NCBI GenBank assembly: GCA_002331565.1
Contig: DCZC01000034.1
Coordinates: 4,529-10,113, forward strand
Source of the DNA: Gemmatimonas sp. UBA2094
Lineage (GTDB): Bacteria > Gemmatimonadota > Gemmatimonadetes > Gemmatimonadales > Gemmatimonadaceae
DNA: 5,585 bases
Direction of reading: 5' to 3'
How positions within the stretch are numbered: position 1 is the stretch's first letter; every line of letters begins with the position of its first letter. Of the stretch, positions 1 through 5,585 are shown piece by piece. A program made the translations under genes and the position numbers. Below the pieces are notes generated by a model. The model saw nothing but the letters and a program-made list of their open reading frames with translations, did not search any database and was not told the DNA's origin.

Positions 1-688
1 TGCGGGTGGGCGCGGTGCCCGTCTGGCAGCAGTCGCAGCTGCGCGCGTCGACGAGCGCCTCGCGTTCGAGGGCGCCGGTCGCTGACACCGTCGCGGTGCG
101 GATGGTCATCTCGCGCGTGCTGTCGGGCATCGCGCTCTTGCGGCCATCGAGCCACACCATGCCGATCCCGTCGGGGCCATCGGCCCACAGCGACACGAAG
201 CCATGTTCCGCCGCCAGCCCGTCGGTGTGCGGCGTCACCGGGGCGCCCCACGTGCGGCCGCCGTCGGAGGAACGCACCACGCGCACGCCGTAGGCGTACT
301 TGCCGCCGCCTTCACGCTCGAGCCAGTGCGCGGCGAGGTCGCCATTCCCCAGCGCGGTGATGGCCGGGAAATCGGCCCAGTTCACGAAGAACTGGCGGTT
401 GTCGGCGATGGTGCGGGTGCTGTCCCACGAGGTGCCATTCCAGGTGGCCATCTGGATGGCGACGGTGGAGTCGGGGTGCCGCTGCGTCCACGACAGCATC
501 ACCCGGCCGTCGGCATCGAGGGCGAGGTGCGGCGTATTGCTGCCGGAGGGAGCGGGGGCGGTGATCTCCACCACCTCGCCCAGCGCGCCGCCGGTGCCGG
601 CGGAGGGCGTGGCGTCACCACATGCGGCCAGGGAAAACGCGGCCAGGGCGCCGGCGACCCGCTTCAACAAAACGGAGGGATGGTCCAT
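1..688 (-). CDS. Sialidase/BNR-repeat-like lipoprotein, C-terminus beyond window
   Basis: Reading leftward from the ATG at 688, the frame stays open for 229 codons to the window edge, so the 3' end is missing. The N-terminus is a lipoprotein signal: Lys9-Arg10, a short hydrophobic stretch, then the lipobox Leu-Ala-Ala-Cys with Cys23 as the predicted lipidated residue. A low-complexity Ala/Gly/Ser/Thr/Pro linker follows. From about residue 50 the sequence looks like beta-propeller blades, with many Trp and Asp-Gly turns. An Asp-box (SSDGGRTWG, residues 140-148) is the hallmark of sialidase/BNR-repeat propellers. Near the edge is a Cys cluster, CDCC (218-221). No convincing Shine-Dalgarno precedes the ATG, and a TTG at codon 7 or 8 is an alternative start that keeps the signal. 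Sialidase activity cannot be claimed: BNR propellers are often non-enzymatic or act on other glycans, and the catalytic region lies mostly outside the window. Family call is fairly sure; substrate unknown. Confidence 0.8.
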   Translation of the reverse strand, partial: MDHPSVLLKRVAGALAAFSLAACGDATPSAGTGGALGEVVEITAPAPSGSNTPHLALDADGRVMLSWTQRHPDSTVAIQMATWNGTSWDSTRTIADNRQFFVNWADFPAITALGNGDLAAHWLEREGGGKYAYGVRVVRSSDGGRTWGAPVTPHTDGLAAEHGFVSLWADGPDGIGMVWLDGRKSAMPDSTREMTIRTATVSATGALEREALVDARSCDCCQTGTAPTR

Positions 689-733
689 TCACTAAACTGC
701 GGGGCATCTCCGCCTCTTATCAATCCCAGAATC
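689..733. promoter_or_regulatory. Compact divergent intergenic region with candidate promoters
   Basis: Only 45 bp separate the start codons of the leftward lipoprotein gene and the rightward M28 peptidase gene, so both promoters must lie here or reach into the opposite coding region. It is locally AT-richer than its flanks. Plus-strand TATCAAT (718-724) resembles a -10 element and would give a 5' leader of only a few bases before the ATG at 734. TAAACT (693-698) is another -10-like match. On the minus strand, TTTAGT (696 to 691) lies just before the lipoprotein ATG. No -35 element sits at a convincing distance from any of these. Neither start has a clear ribosome binding site, which fits leaderless or near-leaderless transcripts. 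The region's role is inferred from gene orientation; the individual boxes are weak. Confidence 0.35.
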
Positions 734-2362
734 ATGCCCATGTCGTTCTTTGCTCCCCGGGTCGCCACGGCGGCCCTCTGCGCCACGCTGGCCGCCCCGT
801 GCCTTCCGGTGGCGCTCGACGCCCAGACACCGGCCACCTTTCCGGCGCCCAACGCCGCCCTCGAGCGCTTCTGGCGCCTCGGAATGGACAGCTCGCAGGT
901 GCAGCAGCTCGGGCAGGTGCTGCTCGACTCGCTGGGGCCGCGGCTGTCCGGCACGGCGCGCCAGAAGGCGGCCAACGACTGGCTGGTGTCGCTCTACACG
1001 CAATGGGGCGCTGCGGGGAAGAACGAACAGGTAGGCACCTGGCGCGGCTGGCGCCGGGGCCATTCCCATATCGATCTCGTCTCGCCGCGCGTGCGCACGC
1101 TCGAAGGCACCATGCTCGCCTGGAGCCCGGGCACCAAGTCGAAGGACGTGACCGCCGCCACCGTGGTGCTGCCGCGCTTCGCCGACAGCACCGAGTTCGT
1201 GAAGTGGCTGCCGAAGGCCAAGGGGAAATTCGTGCTGGTCTCGGCGCCGCAGCCGACCTGCCGCCCCACCGAGAGCTGGACGGCCAACGCCACCGCCGCG
1301 AGCAAGGCGCGCCTCGACAGCGTACGGGCCGACCTGCAGCGTGACTGGGGCGGCGTGAACGTGCGCGGCACCGGCTACAGCAATGCGCTGGGCACGGGCA
1401 GCCTTGGCGTGCGCCTCGAGCAGGGGGGCGCGGCCGGCGTGATCTCGTCGCGCCCCAAGAATGCATGGGGCACCATCGACGTGTTCGAGACCTACAACAC
1501 GAGCGCCCCCGCACTGGCCCTCTCGTGCGAAGACTACGGGCTCGTGTTCCGGCTCACGGAGAACAACCAGTCCCCGAAGCTGCGCATCAACCTCGATGCG
1601 GCGCTGCCGGGCGAGCAGCCGATCTTCAACACCATCGGCATGCTCAAGGGCACCGAAAAGCCCAACGAGTACGTGCTGCTCTCGGCGCACTTCGATTCGT
1701 TCGACGGCGGCAGCGGCGCCACCGACAACGGCACCGGCTCGCTCACCATGCTCGAAGCGTTCCGTCTGCTCACGAAGGTGTATCCCAACCCCAAGCGCAC
1801 CATCCTCGTGGGGCATTGGACGGCCGAAGAGCACGGGCTCGTGGGGTCGCGTGCGTACACCGAAGACCATCCCGAGGTGGTGGAGGGGCTGCAGGCGCTG
1901 TTCAATCAGGACGCCGGAACCGGGCGCATTCTCAGCATCGGTGCCGGTGGACTGCCCAACGCCGGCGCCCATCTGCAGCAGTGGATGGCCAGGCTGCCGG
2001 CCGAGTTCACGAGCGTGGTGACGCCGCGCATCCCTGGCTCGCCGGCGGGCGGTGGCAGCGACGATGCGAGCTTCGGCTGCTACGGCGCGCCGGCGTTCGG
2101 TATGGGGGGCACGAGCTGGGAGTACGGCAGCTACACCTGGCACACCAACCGCGACACGTACGACAAGGTCGTGTGGGACGATCTCAAGCACAACGCGACG
2201 CTGGTGGCGATGCTGGCCTATCTCGCCAGCGAAGACGACAGCAAGATCACGCGTGAGCGCGCCACGGCCGAACAGATCGCGCCGGGACGCAACGGCGCCG
2301 GCGCCTTCGCGTGGCCCACCTGCCAGAGGGCGCCGCGGAAGACGAATCCCCGGCTGCGGTGA
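734..2362 (+). CDS. Secreted M28-family zinc metallopeptidase
   Basis: 542 residues. Family M28 enzymes are two-zinc aminopeptidases or carboxypeptidases. All expected motifs are visible: His319 and Asp321 in AHFDS, bridging Asp331 in ATDNGTG, catalytic Glu365 and ligand Glu366 in TAEEHG, Asp393 in NQDAGTG, and His470 in WHTNRDTYD. The spacings 319-331-366-393 resemble carboxypeptidase Q (plasma glutamate carboxypeptidase) more than the Aeromonas aminopeptidase, so the cleaved end is uncertain. A signal peptide covers residues 1-30, with cleavage likely at Ala30-Gln31, so it acts in the periplasm or outside. Residues about 110-290 look like an inserted protease-associated (PA) domain (KGKFVLVS, GGAAGVIS). 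The frame is open upstream to 203, but the start at 734 is chosen because the signal peptide begins there and the upstream part overlaps the lipoprotein gene on the other strand. ATG at 740 is an equally possible start. It lies 52 bp before the plug-protein gene and may share a transcript with it. Confidence 0.92.
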   Translation: MPMSFFAPRVATAALCATLAAPCLPVALDAQTPATFPAPNAALERFWRLGMDSSQVQQLGQVLLDSLGPRLSGTARQKAANDWLVSLYTQWGAAGKNEQVGTWRGWRRGHSHIDLVSPRVRTLEGTMLAWSPGTKSKDVTAATVVLPRFADSTEFVKWLPKAKGKFVLVSAPQPTCRPTESWTANATAASKARLDSVRADLQRDWGGVNVRGTGYSNALGTGSLGVRLEQGGAAGVISSRPKNAWGTIDVFETYNTSAPALALSCEDYGLVFRLTENNQSPKLRINLDAALPGEQPIFNTIGMLKGTEKPNEYVLLSAHFDSFDGGSGATDNGTGSLTMLEAFRLLTKVYPNPKRTILVGHWTAEEHGLVGSRAYTEDHPEVVEGLQALFNQDAGTGRILSIGAGGLPNAGAHLQQWMARLPAEFTSVVTPRIPGSPAGGGSDDASFGCYGAPAFGMGGTSWEYGSYTWHTNRDTYDKVVWDDLKHNATLVAMLAYLASEDDSKITRERATAEQIAPGRNGAGAFAWPTCQRAPRKTNPRLR

Positions 2363-2379
2363 CGCGGTCCGTGGGGACT

Positions 2380-2408
2380 TTCAGCGGCCCGTCGCAATGC
2401 GCTAGCGT
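2380..2408 (+). promoter_or_regulatory. Candidate leaderless promoter of the plug-like protein gene
   Basis: In the 52-bp gap after the peptidase gene, TTCAGC (2380-2385), a 17-bp spacer and TAGCGT (2403-2408) resemble a sigma-70-type -35/-10 pair. TAGCGT fits the TANNNT form and ends 6 bases before the ATG at 2415, so transcription would begin at or next to the start codon. No Shine-Dalgarno lies in the usual window, which agrees with a leaderless mRNA. The -35 match is poor (three of six) and short matches arise by chance. The gene could instead be read through from the peptidase gene. Confidence 0.3.
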
Positions 2409-2414
2409 TCGGGC

Positions 2415-3806
2415 ATGACGCACGTCTTTCCCCTGATGGCTCGCGTGGCGGTCGTGGCGAGTCTCGTGACCTCGGTCGTGCAGGCCGGTACCCTGCGGGC
2501 GCAAACGCGTACCGGAGTGGCGCCGGTTGCCGATACCATTCGCGGACTTGCCTACGACAGCCTGTCGTGGCAGCCGCTGTCGGGGGCGCTGGTGACGGCC
2601 GAACCCGGCGGGCTCACCGCGGTGAGTGACTCGCTCGGCCGTTTTCTCATCGTGAGTCCGGTGCCGGTGAAGCGCCTGGTGGCGTTCCACGATCAGGCCG
2701 ACCGGCTGGGTCTGGGTGAACTGGTGGCGACGCGCCCCGACAGCGGGGCGACGTGGGCGCGACCCATCGTGGCCACGCCGAGCATCTCCACGGTGTGGCA
2801 GAAGTTGTGCGCCCCGGCGCGCCGTCCCGGCAATGGGAACGGCGGCATCGTGTTCGGCAGCACCGTCGCGGCCGACGGGAGCACACGCATCGCGGGGCTC
2901 GGTCTCGTGCTGCAGTGGGAATCCATCCGCGGCATCGCCGACACCAGCAAGCGACTCGAAACCATCACCACCCGCAGCGATTCGTTGGGCAACTTCGTCT
3001 TCTGCGGCGTGCAGGATTTCGGGCCGGCCGCCGTGGTGGCCAGCAGCTCGCAATGGCGCAGCGACAACGTGCTCGTACCGGCGGACGCGTCGTCGCTGCG
3101 CCGTGTCGATCTCGTAGTGGGGCCGCGCGAAGGGGCCGGCGCGTTCGCCACGGTGGGCGGCTACGTGTACGACGAAACCGGTACGATCGTCCCCGGCGCG
3201 ACCGTGAGCATCGGTGGCTTCGCCGGCGAAATCCAGTCGGGCCCCAACGGCCGCTTCACGCTCCCCAATGTGCCGACGGGGAGCCGCATGATTGGGGCGC
3301 GCAAGGTGGGCTACCTCTCCACCAGCCAGCAGCTCGACATCACCGACAAGGGCATCGCGCGGGTGGAACTGCGCATCACCAAGGCCACGGTGACGCTCAA
3401 CGCGGTGGAGACGCGCGAGACACGGGTGATGACGCGTGATGCGCGCGAACTCGATGAGCGCCGGGTGGCCAACAAGGGCCGCTTCCTCGACTCGACGTAT
3501 TTCCGTGGCTACGTGGAAACGCGTCAGGCGCTCGACGCGGCGCCCGGGCTGCGCACCCAGGTGGGGCGCTCACCCGGTGATTTCATTCTGCGCGGACGCG
3601 GCGACTGCGTGGCCACCCTGTGGGTGAACGGCGTGCGCGAGCCGATGACCTTCGACAACATGCTGGCGCGGGTGGACAAGGACAACATCGCCGCGGTGGA
3701 GATCTACCCCAGCGAGAACATGGCGCCCACGCGTTTTCAGACCCCGGGCAACAGCTGCGCGGTGGTGCTGCTGTGGACCAAGACGCACATCAACGCGCGA
3801 CGCTGA
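2415..3806 (+). CDS. Exported protein: three carboxypeptidase-regulatory-like repeats plus barrel-less TonB-plug-like domain
   Basis: 463 residues. The N-terminal signal peptide ends near Ala29-Gln30, or at Ala24. Three beta-sandwich repeats follow, at about 38-95, 143-215 and 246-320. Each carries the CarboxypepD_reg-like pattern: a G-x-V/A opening strand, then S-D-S-L-G-R/N-F or G-P-N-G-R-F, then a V-P-x-G-type turn (clearest in repeat 3: NGRFTLPNVPTGS). Residues about 340-459 resemble the plug domain of TonB-dependent receptors: LRGRGDC near 392-398, LWVNGVREP, then NIAAVEIYPS at 424-433 and a final Cys-Ala-Val-Val-Leu-Leu-Trp-Thr. No 22-strand barrel follows; the gene stops there with a good terminator. 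Cys397 and Cys448 could form a disulfide. The likely location is periplasm or outer membrane. The role is unknown; options include binding or scaffolding at the envelope, or a partner for the adjacent peptidase. Domain calls are from visible patterns, not a profile search. Confidence 0.8.
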   Translation: MTHVFPLMARVAVVASLVTSVVQAGTLRAQTRTGVAPVADTIRGLAYDSLSWQPLSGALVTAEPGGLTAVSDSLGRFLIVSPVPVKRLVAFHDQADRLGLGELVATRPDSGATWARPIVATPSISTVWQKLCAPARRPGNGNGGIVFGSTVAADGSTRIAGLGLVLQWESIRGIADTSKRLETITTRSDSLGNFVFCGVQDFGPAAVVASSSQWRSDNVLVPADASSLRRVDLVVGPREGAGAFATVGGYVYDETGTIVPGATVSIGGFAGEIQSGPNGRFTLPNVPTGSRMIGARKVGYLSTSQQLDITDKGIARVELRITKATVTLNAVETRETRVMTRDARELDERRVANKGRFLDSTYFRGYVETRQALDAAPGLRTQVGRSPGDFILRGRGDCVATLWVNGVREPMTFDNMLARVDKDNIAAVEIYPSENMAPTRFQTPGNSCAVVLLWTKTHINARR

Positions 3807-3832
3807 CGTTCCGGGCGTGGTGATGCTGTGCG

Positions 3833-3879
3833 AAGGCGGTCAGCCCGGGGTCACCGACCCATCGTGCTGACCGCCTTTT
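3833..3879 (+). terminator. Intrinsic terminator between the convergent genes, overlapping the pth 3' end
   Basis: A perfect 12-bp inverted repeat (3833-3844, AAGGCGGTCAGC, with its complement at 3866-3877) encloses a 21-nt loop. The loop can form an additional GGGTC/GACCC stem (3848-3852 with 3856-3860). The plus-strand transcript runs from the right arm into TTTT (3876-3879), as expected for a Rho-independent terminator of the plug-protein gene 26 bp upstream. On the minus strand the same hairpin forms, but no T-run follows, so it may stop or stabilise the pth transcript less efficiently. The right arm lies inside the last codons of pth. Confidence 0.75.
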
Positions 3880-4423
3880 CCGTTCCGTCGCTGATCCACA
3901 GCTCGATCGCCTTGCACATGCGTTCGAACTGTTCCTCGACCAGTTCACGCTCGTCGCGCGGCATGGGGTGCAGCACGAAGTCGGCGAGATCACCGATCTG
4001 CCGGCGTTCGTCCACGGGCTTGATGCCGATGCGGAGTCGCGGGTAGCTCGCGCTCTTGAGATGCGCCTCCACGCTCTTGAGCCCATTGTGTCCACCGGGG
4101 CTGCCGGCCGCGCGCAGGCGGAATTCTCCGACGGGCACCGCCACCTCATCGACGATGACCAGCAGATCCTGCGCCGCACTCCACCCCTCGCGCTTGAGGT
4201 AGGGGCGCAGGACTTCGCCGCTCTTGTTCATGTACGTCTGCGGCTTCACGAGCTTGACCTTTTTCGCGCCGACGAGGCCGGTGGTACTCACGGCGTCTCC
4301 GTCCTTGCGGAACGGCTCGAAGTGCCAGCGCTGCGCCAGCACGTCGACCAGCCACCACCCCACGTTGTGCCGGGTGGCTTCGTATTCGCGCCCGGGATTA
4401 CCGAGCCCCACGATGACTTTCAT
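3851..4423 (-). CDS. pth: Peptidyl-tRNA hydrolase
   Basis: 190 residues, the normal size for bacterial Pth, a cytoplasmic monomer that cleaves the ester bond of peptidyl-tRNA dropped by stalled ribosomes and so recycles tRNA. The protein starts with the family signature MKVIVGLGNPG. Expected active-site residues are present: Asn9 (GLGNPG), the catalytic His19 (TRHNVG), Asn66 (PQTYMNKSG), Asp92 (VDEVAVPVG) and Asn113 in GGHNGLKS. These correspond to Asn10, His20, Asn68, Asp93 and Asn114 of the E. coli enzyme. The start at 4423 is chosen because the beta-strand signature begins there. An in-frame ATG at 4474 would add 17 basic residues not typical of Pth. No Shine-Dalgarno is visible, and a 15-bp hairpin ends 15 nt before the ATG. 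It is the last gene of the prs-rplY-pth cluster, and its final codons form half of the convergent terminator. Confidence 0.97.
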   Translation of the reverse strand: MKVIVGLGNPGREYEATRHNVGWWLVDVLAQRWHFEPFRKDGDAVSTTGLVGAKKVKLVKPQTYMNKSGEVLRPYLKREGWSAAQDLLVIVDEVAVPVGEFRLRAAGSPGGHNGLKSVEAHLKSASYPRLRIGIKPVDERRQIGDLADFVLHPMPRDERELVEEQFERMCKAIELWISDGTEKAVSTMGR

Positions 4424-4438
4424 ACGGAGCGGTAAACG

Positions 4439-4498
4439 CGCAGGGCGCGGAATGCGCCAGCGTGGAGTGACCATGCCGTACGGATTCCGCGCCCTGCG
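4439..4498 (-). repeat. Perfect 15-bp inverted repeat (long hairpin) in the rplY-pth spacer
   Basis: CGCAGGGCGCGGAAT (4439-4453) is followed after 30 bases by its exact reverse complement (4484-4498). In the minus-strand transcript the hairpin begins 18 nt after the rplY stop codon and its 3' arm ends 15 nt before the pth ATG. On that strand only a weak TTT (4436-4434) follows, so it is not a standard terminator. It may be a partial attenuator, an RNA stabiliser or RNase III site separating rplY and pth, a control on pth translation, or a copy of a dispersed repeat. The loop contains a second palindrome, CCGTACGG (4476-4483). Confidence 0.8.
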
Positions 4499-4516
4499 AG
4501 ATGAATCGAAGACGGA

Positions 4517-5146
4517 TTACTTGTCTTCCGGCTTCGGCTTGCGGATGAGCTCCGGCTCGGCCGCGCCCGCGGCCGCCGAATCCGGCGCCTGCTTCGGCTG
4601 CTGCACGACGCACACCGTGCTCGACGCGTCGTCGACGATCTTGATGCCCGCGGGCACCGTGAGGTCGGACACGTGCAGCGACTTGCCCACCTTGAGCGCC
4701 GAGATGTCGACGTCGATGTGGTTCGGGAGGTTGCTCGGGTCGACCTGGATCTGCAGCTCGTGCATGATCTGGTCGAGGATGCCGCCATCGAGACGGACAC
4801 CTTCCGGCGTGCCCACGTACACGATGGGGCACTTCACCGTCACCGTCTCACCGGCCACCAACTCCTGGAAGTCGATGTGCAGGATGCTGCGCTTGAATGG
4901 GTGGCGCTGGATTTCACGGATGAGCGTGCGGACCGTCGTGCCGTCGATCGACAGGTCGATGGCCGTGCTGCTCACGGGAATGCTCTTCACGAGCTTTTCG
5001 GTTTCACGCGAATTGAGCACGAGCGACTGCGGCTCGCGGTTGTGCCCGTAGATGACCGCGGGGATGTTGCCCGCCTGACGGAGCTTGCGCGCGGCGCCCT
5101 TGCCGGTCTCGGCGCGGGTGTTCGCGGAAAGAGTGGCGTTTGCCAT
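4517..5146 (-). CDS. rplY: 50S ribosomal protein L25 / general stress protein Ctc (long form)
   Basis: 209 residues, the long two-domain form (TL5/Ctc type) rather than the roughly 95-residue E. coli L25. It binds 5S rRNA in the central protuberance of the 50S subunit. The N-terminal L25 domain (about 4-95) shows TGKGAARKLRQAGNIPAVIYG-type sequence (residues 14-34) and REIQRHPFKRSILHIDF (77-93), typical of the 5S-binding fold. The C-terminal TL5 domain (about 98-182) shows GTPEGVRLDGG, HIDVDISALKVG and LHVSDLTVPAG. A disordered Ala/Pro/Lys/Glu tail covers 184-209. The start at 5146 is supported by a good ribosome binding site and the conserved N-terminus. It sits between prs and pth, as in many bacteria (for example prs-ctc-pth of Bacillus), linking PRPP supply with translation genes. 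Confidence 0.97.
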   Translation of the reverse strand: MANATLSANTRAETGKGAARKLRQAGNIPAVIYGHNREPQSLVLNSRETEKLVKSIPVSSTAIDLSIDGTTVRTLIREIQRHPFKRSILHIDFQELVAGETVTVKCPIVYVGTPEGVRLDGGILDQIMHELQIQVDPSNLPNHIDVDISALKVGKSLHVSDLTVPAGIKIVDDASSTVCVVQQPKQAPDSAAAGAAEPELIRKPKPEDK

Positions 5147-5153
5147 GGTGTTG

Positions 5154-5157
5154 CCTC
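5154..5157 (-). promoter_or_regulatory. Ribosome binding site of rplY
   Basis: GAGG, 7 nt before the rplY ATG on the minus strand, is the only clear Shine-Dalgarno element in the window. It fixes the rplY start at 5146 and shows that this organism does use Shine-Dalgarno initiation, at least for a highly expressed ribosomal protein. Confidence 0.7.
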
Positions 5158-5221
5158 GGAAAAAGTGGTTCGGGAGTAACCGGAAGTGGTCGTCCCGGCC
5201 GGTCGTGCGGTACCGCGGGTA

Positions 5222-5585
5222 CTACTCGAACAATACGCTCACCGACTGATCGGCGTGCGTGAATCGGATGGCCTTCGCGAGCAGGTCGCCCACCGTGAGC
5301 GTGCGCAGCGTGTCGAAGCGGCGCTCGGGGGGCAGACAGATCGTGTCGGTCACCACGACTTCCTTGATCGGGGCGTTCGACAGGCGTTCGACGGCGGGGC
5401 CGCTGAACAGCGCGTGCGTGGCGCACACGTAGATGTCGTTCGCGCCGAGGTTCTTGAGAGCGCGGGCGGCTTCGGACACCGTGCCGGCCGTGTCGATCAT
5501 GTCGTCGGGAATGAGACAGTCGCGTCCTTCGACCTCGCCGACCACGTTCATCACTTCGGCCACGTTGGCCTTGGGACGACGCTTG
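5222..5585 (-). CDS. prs: Ribose-phosphate pyrophosphokinase (PRPP synthase), C-terminal part
   Basis: The frame enters from the right edge with its first full codon at 5584 and gives 120 residues to a TAG stop. The N-terminal part lies outside the window, so this is partial because of the window, not a broken gene. Prs converts ribose 5-phosphate and ATP to PRPP for purine, pyrimidine, His, Trp and NAD synthesis. Visible landmarks are the KRR at the entering end, VMNVVGEVEGRD, the ribose-phosphate-binding loop DDMIDTAGT (5480-5506), ATHALFSGPA, VVVTDTI and the typical C-terminal SVSVLF. The residue just before the DD of the loop is Pro, where an aliphatic residue such as Val is usual. It is the upstream member of the prs-rplY-pth cluster, 75 bp before rplY. 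Confidence 0.97.
   Translation of the reverse strand, partial: KRRPKANVAEVMNVVGEVEGRDCLIPDDMIDTAGTVSEAARALKNLGANDIYVCATHALFSGPAVERLSNAPIKEVVVTDTICLPPERRFDTLRTLTVGDLLAKAIRFTHADQSVSVLFE

Noticed and set aside
203..733. An N-terminal extension of the peptidase frame back to 203
   Set aside because: It would place about 177 Gly/Ala/Arg-rich residues before a clear signal peptide and overlap the divergent lipoprotein gene. The start at 734 or 740 fits much better.
692..2191. A 499-codon open frame on the minus strand opposite the M28 peptidase gene
   Set aside because: It is a shadow frame from G/C-biased third positions. Its translation is Arg/Ala/Gly/His-rich with no recognisable domain, and the plus strand encodes a complete, motif-bearing enzyme.
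2367..2381. A small GTCC/GGAC hairpin followed by TTT after the peptidase gene
   Set aside because: The stem is only 4 bp with a 4-nt loop, too weak to call a terminator.
2247..3053. A 268-codon minus-strand frame opposite the end of the peptidase gene and the plug-like protein gene
   Set aside because: It is low-complexity and Arg/His/Gly-rich, spans two real genes and their spacer, and has no ribosome binding site or known domain, so it is compositional.
4424..4474. A longer Pth starting at the ATG at 4474
   Set aside because: The 17 extra basic residues are not part of Pth, which normally begins at the MKVIVGLGNPG strand. The extension is encoded mainly by the hairpin loop and arm and has no ribosome binding site.
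5195..5216. Palindromes CCGGCCGG and GCGGTACCGC in the prs-rplY spacer
   Set aside because: Short self-complementary words are frequent in GC-rich DNA. They have no flanking T-tract or spacing that suggests an operator or terminator.
1..5585. tRNA or rRNA genes, insertion sequences, CRISPR arrays, phage or defence genes
   Set aside because: No cloverleaf or rRNA-like sequence, terminal repeats with a transposase, regularly spaced repeats or relevant protein motifs were seen; all the space is taken by the listed genes and short spacers.

Overview
This is GC-rich bacterial chromosome with dense coding and strong G/C third-position bias. It holds six genes: three core housekeeping genes and three genes for exported proteins. 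The export signals (an Ala-Gln junction after the signal peptide in two proteins, a lipobox in the third) and a short outer-membrane 'plug-only' protein suggest a Gram-negative of the Fibrobacteres-Chlorobi-Bacteroidetes neighbourhood. Gemmatimonadota (a Gemmatimonas-like organism) is the best guess. This is inference from gene style; there is no rRNA or other phylogenetic marker in the window.

Left part (1-3806): a lipoprotein with a sialidase/BNR-type beta-propeller signature runs leftward off the window edge. It is divergent, across only 45 bp, from a rightward pair: a secreted M28 metallopeptidase with a complete set of zinc ligands, and a 463-residue secreted protein. The latter has three carboxypeptidase-regulatory-like repeats and a TonB-receptor-plug-like C-terminus but no barrel. 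The peptidase and plug protein are 52 bp apart and may be co-transcribed, although a promoter-like sequence sits just before the second gene. All three look like cell-envelope proteins; the peptidase implies protein or peptide scavenging or turnover outside the cytoplasm.

Right part (3851-5585, minus strand): the conserved translation/nucleotide cluster prs - rplY (ctc) - pth, read right to left. Prs (C-terminal part only) makes PRPP, RplY/Ctc is ribosomal protein L25, which binds 5S rRNA, and Pth recycles peptidyl-tRNA. The spacings are 75 and 93 bp. The rplY-pth gap holds a perfect 15-bp inverted repeat ending 15 nt before the pth start codon.

The two halves converge at about 3807-3850. 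A strong 12-bp hairpin followed by TTTT on the plus strand terminates the plug-protein gene and is partly built from the last codons of pth. I found no mobile element, CRISPR array, tRNA or rRNA, and no multi-gene system that is clearly new. The most interesting items are the plug-only protein family, the hairpin before pth, and the terminator embedded in the pth coding end.
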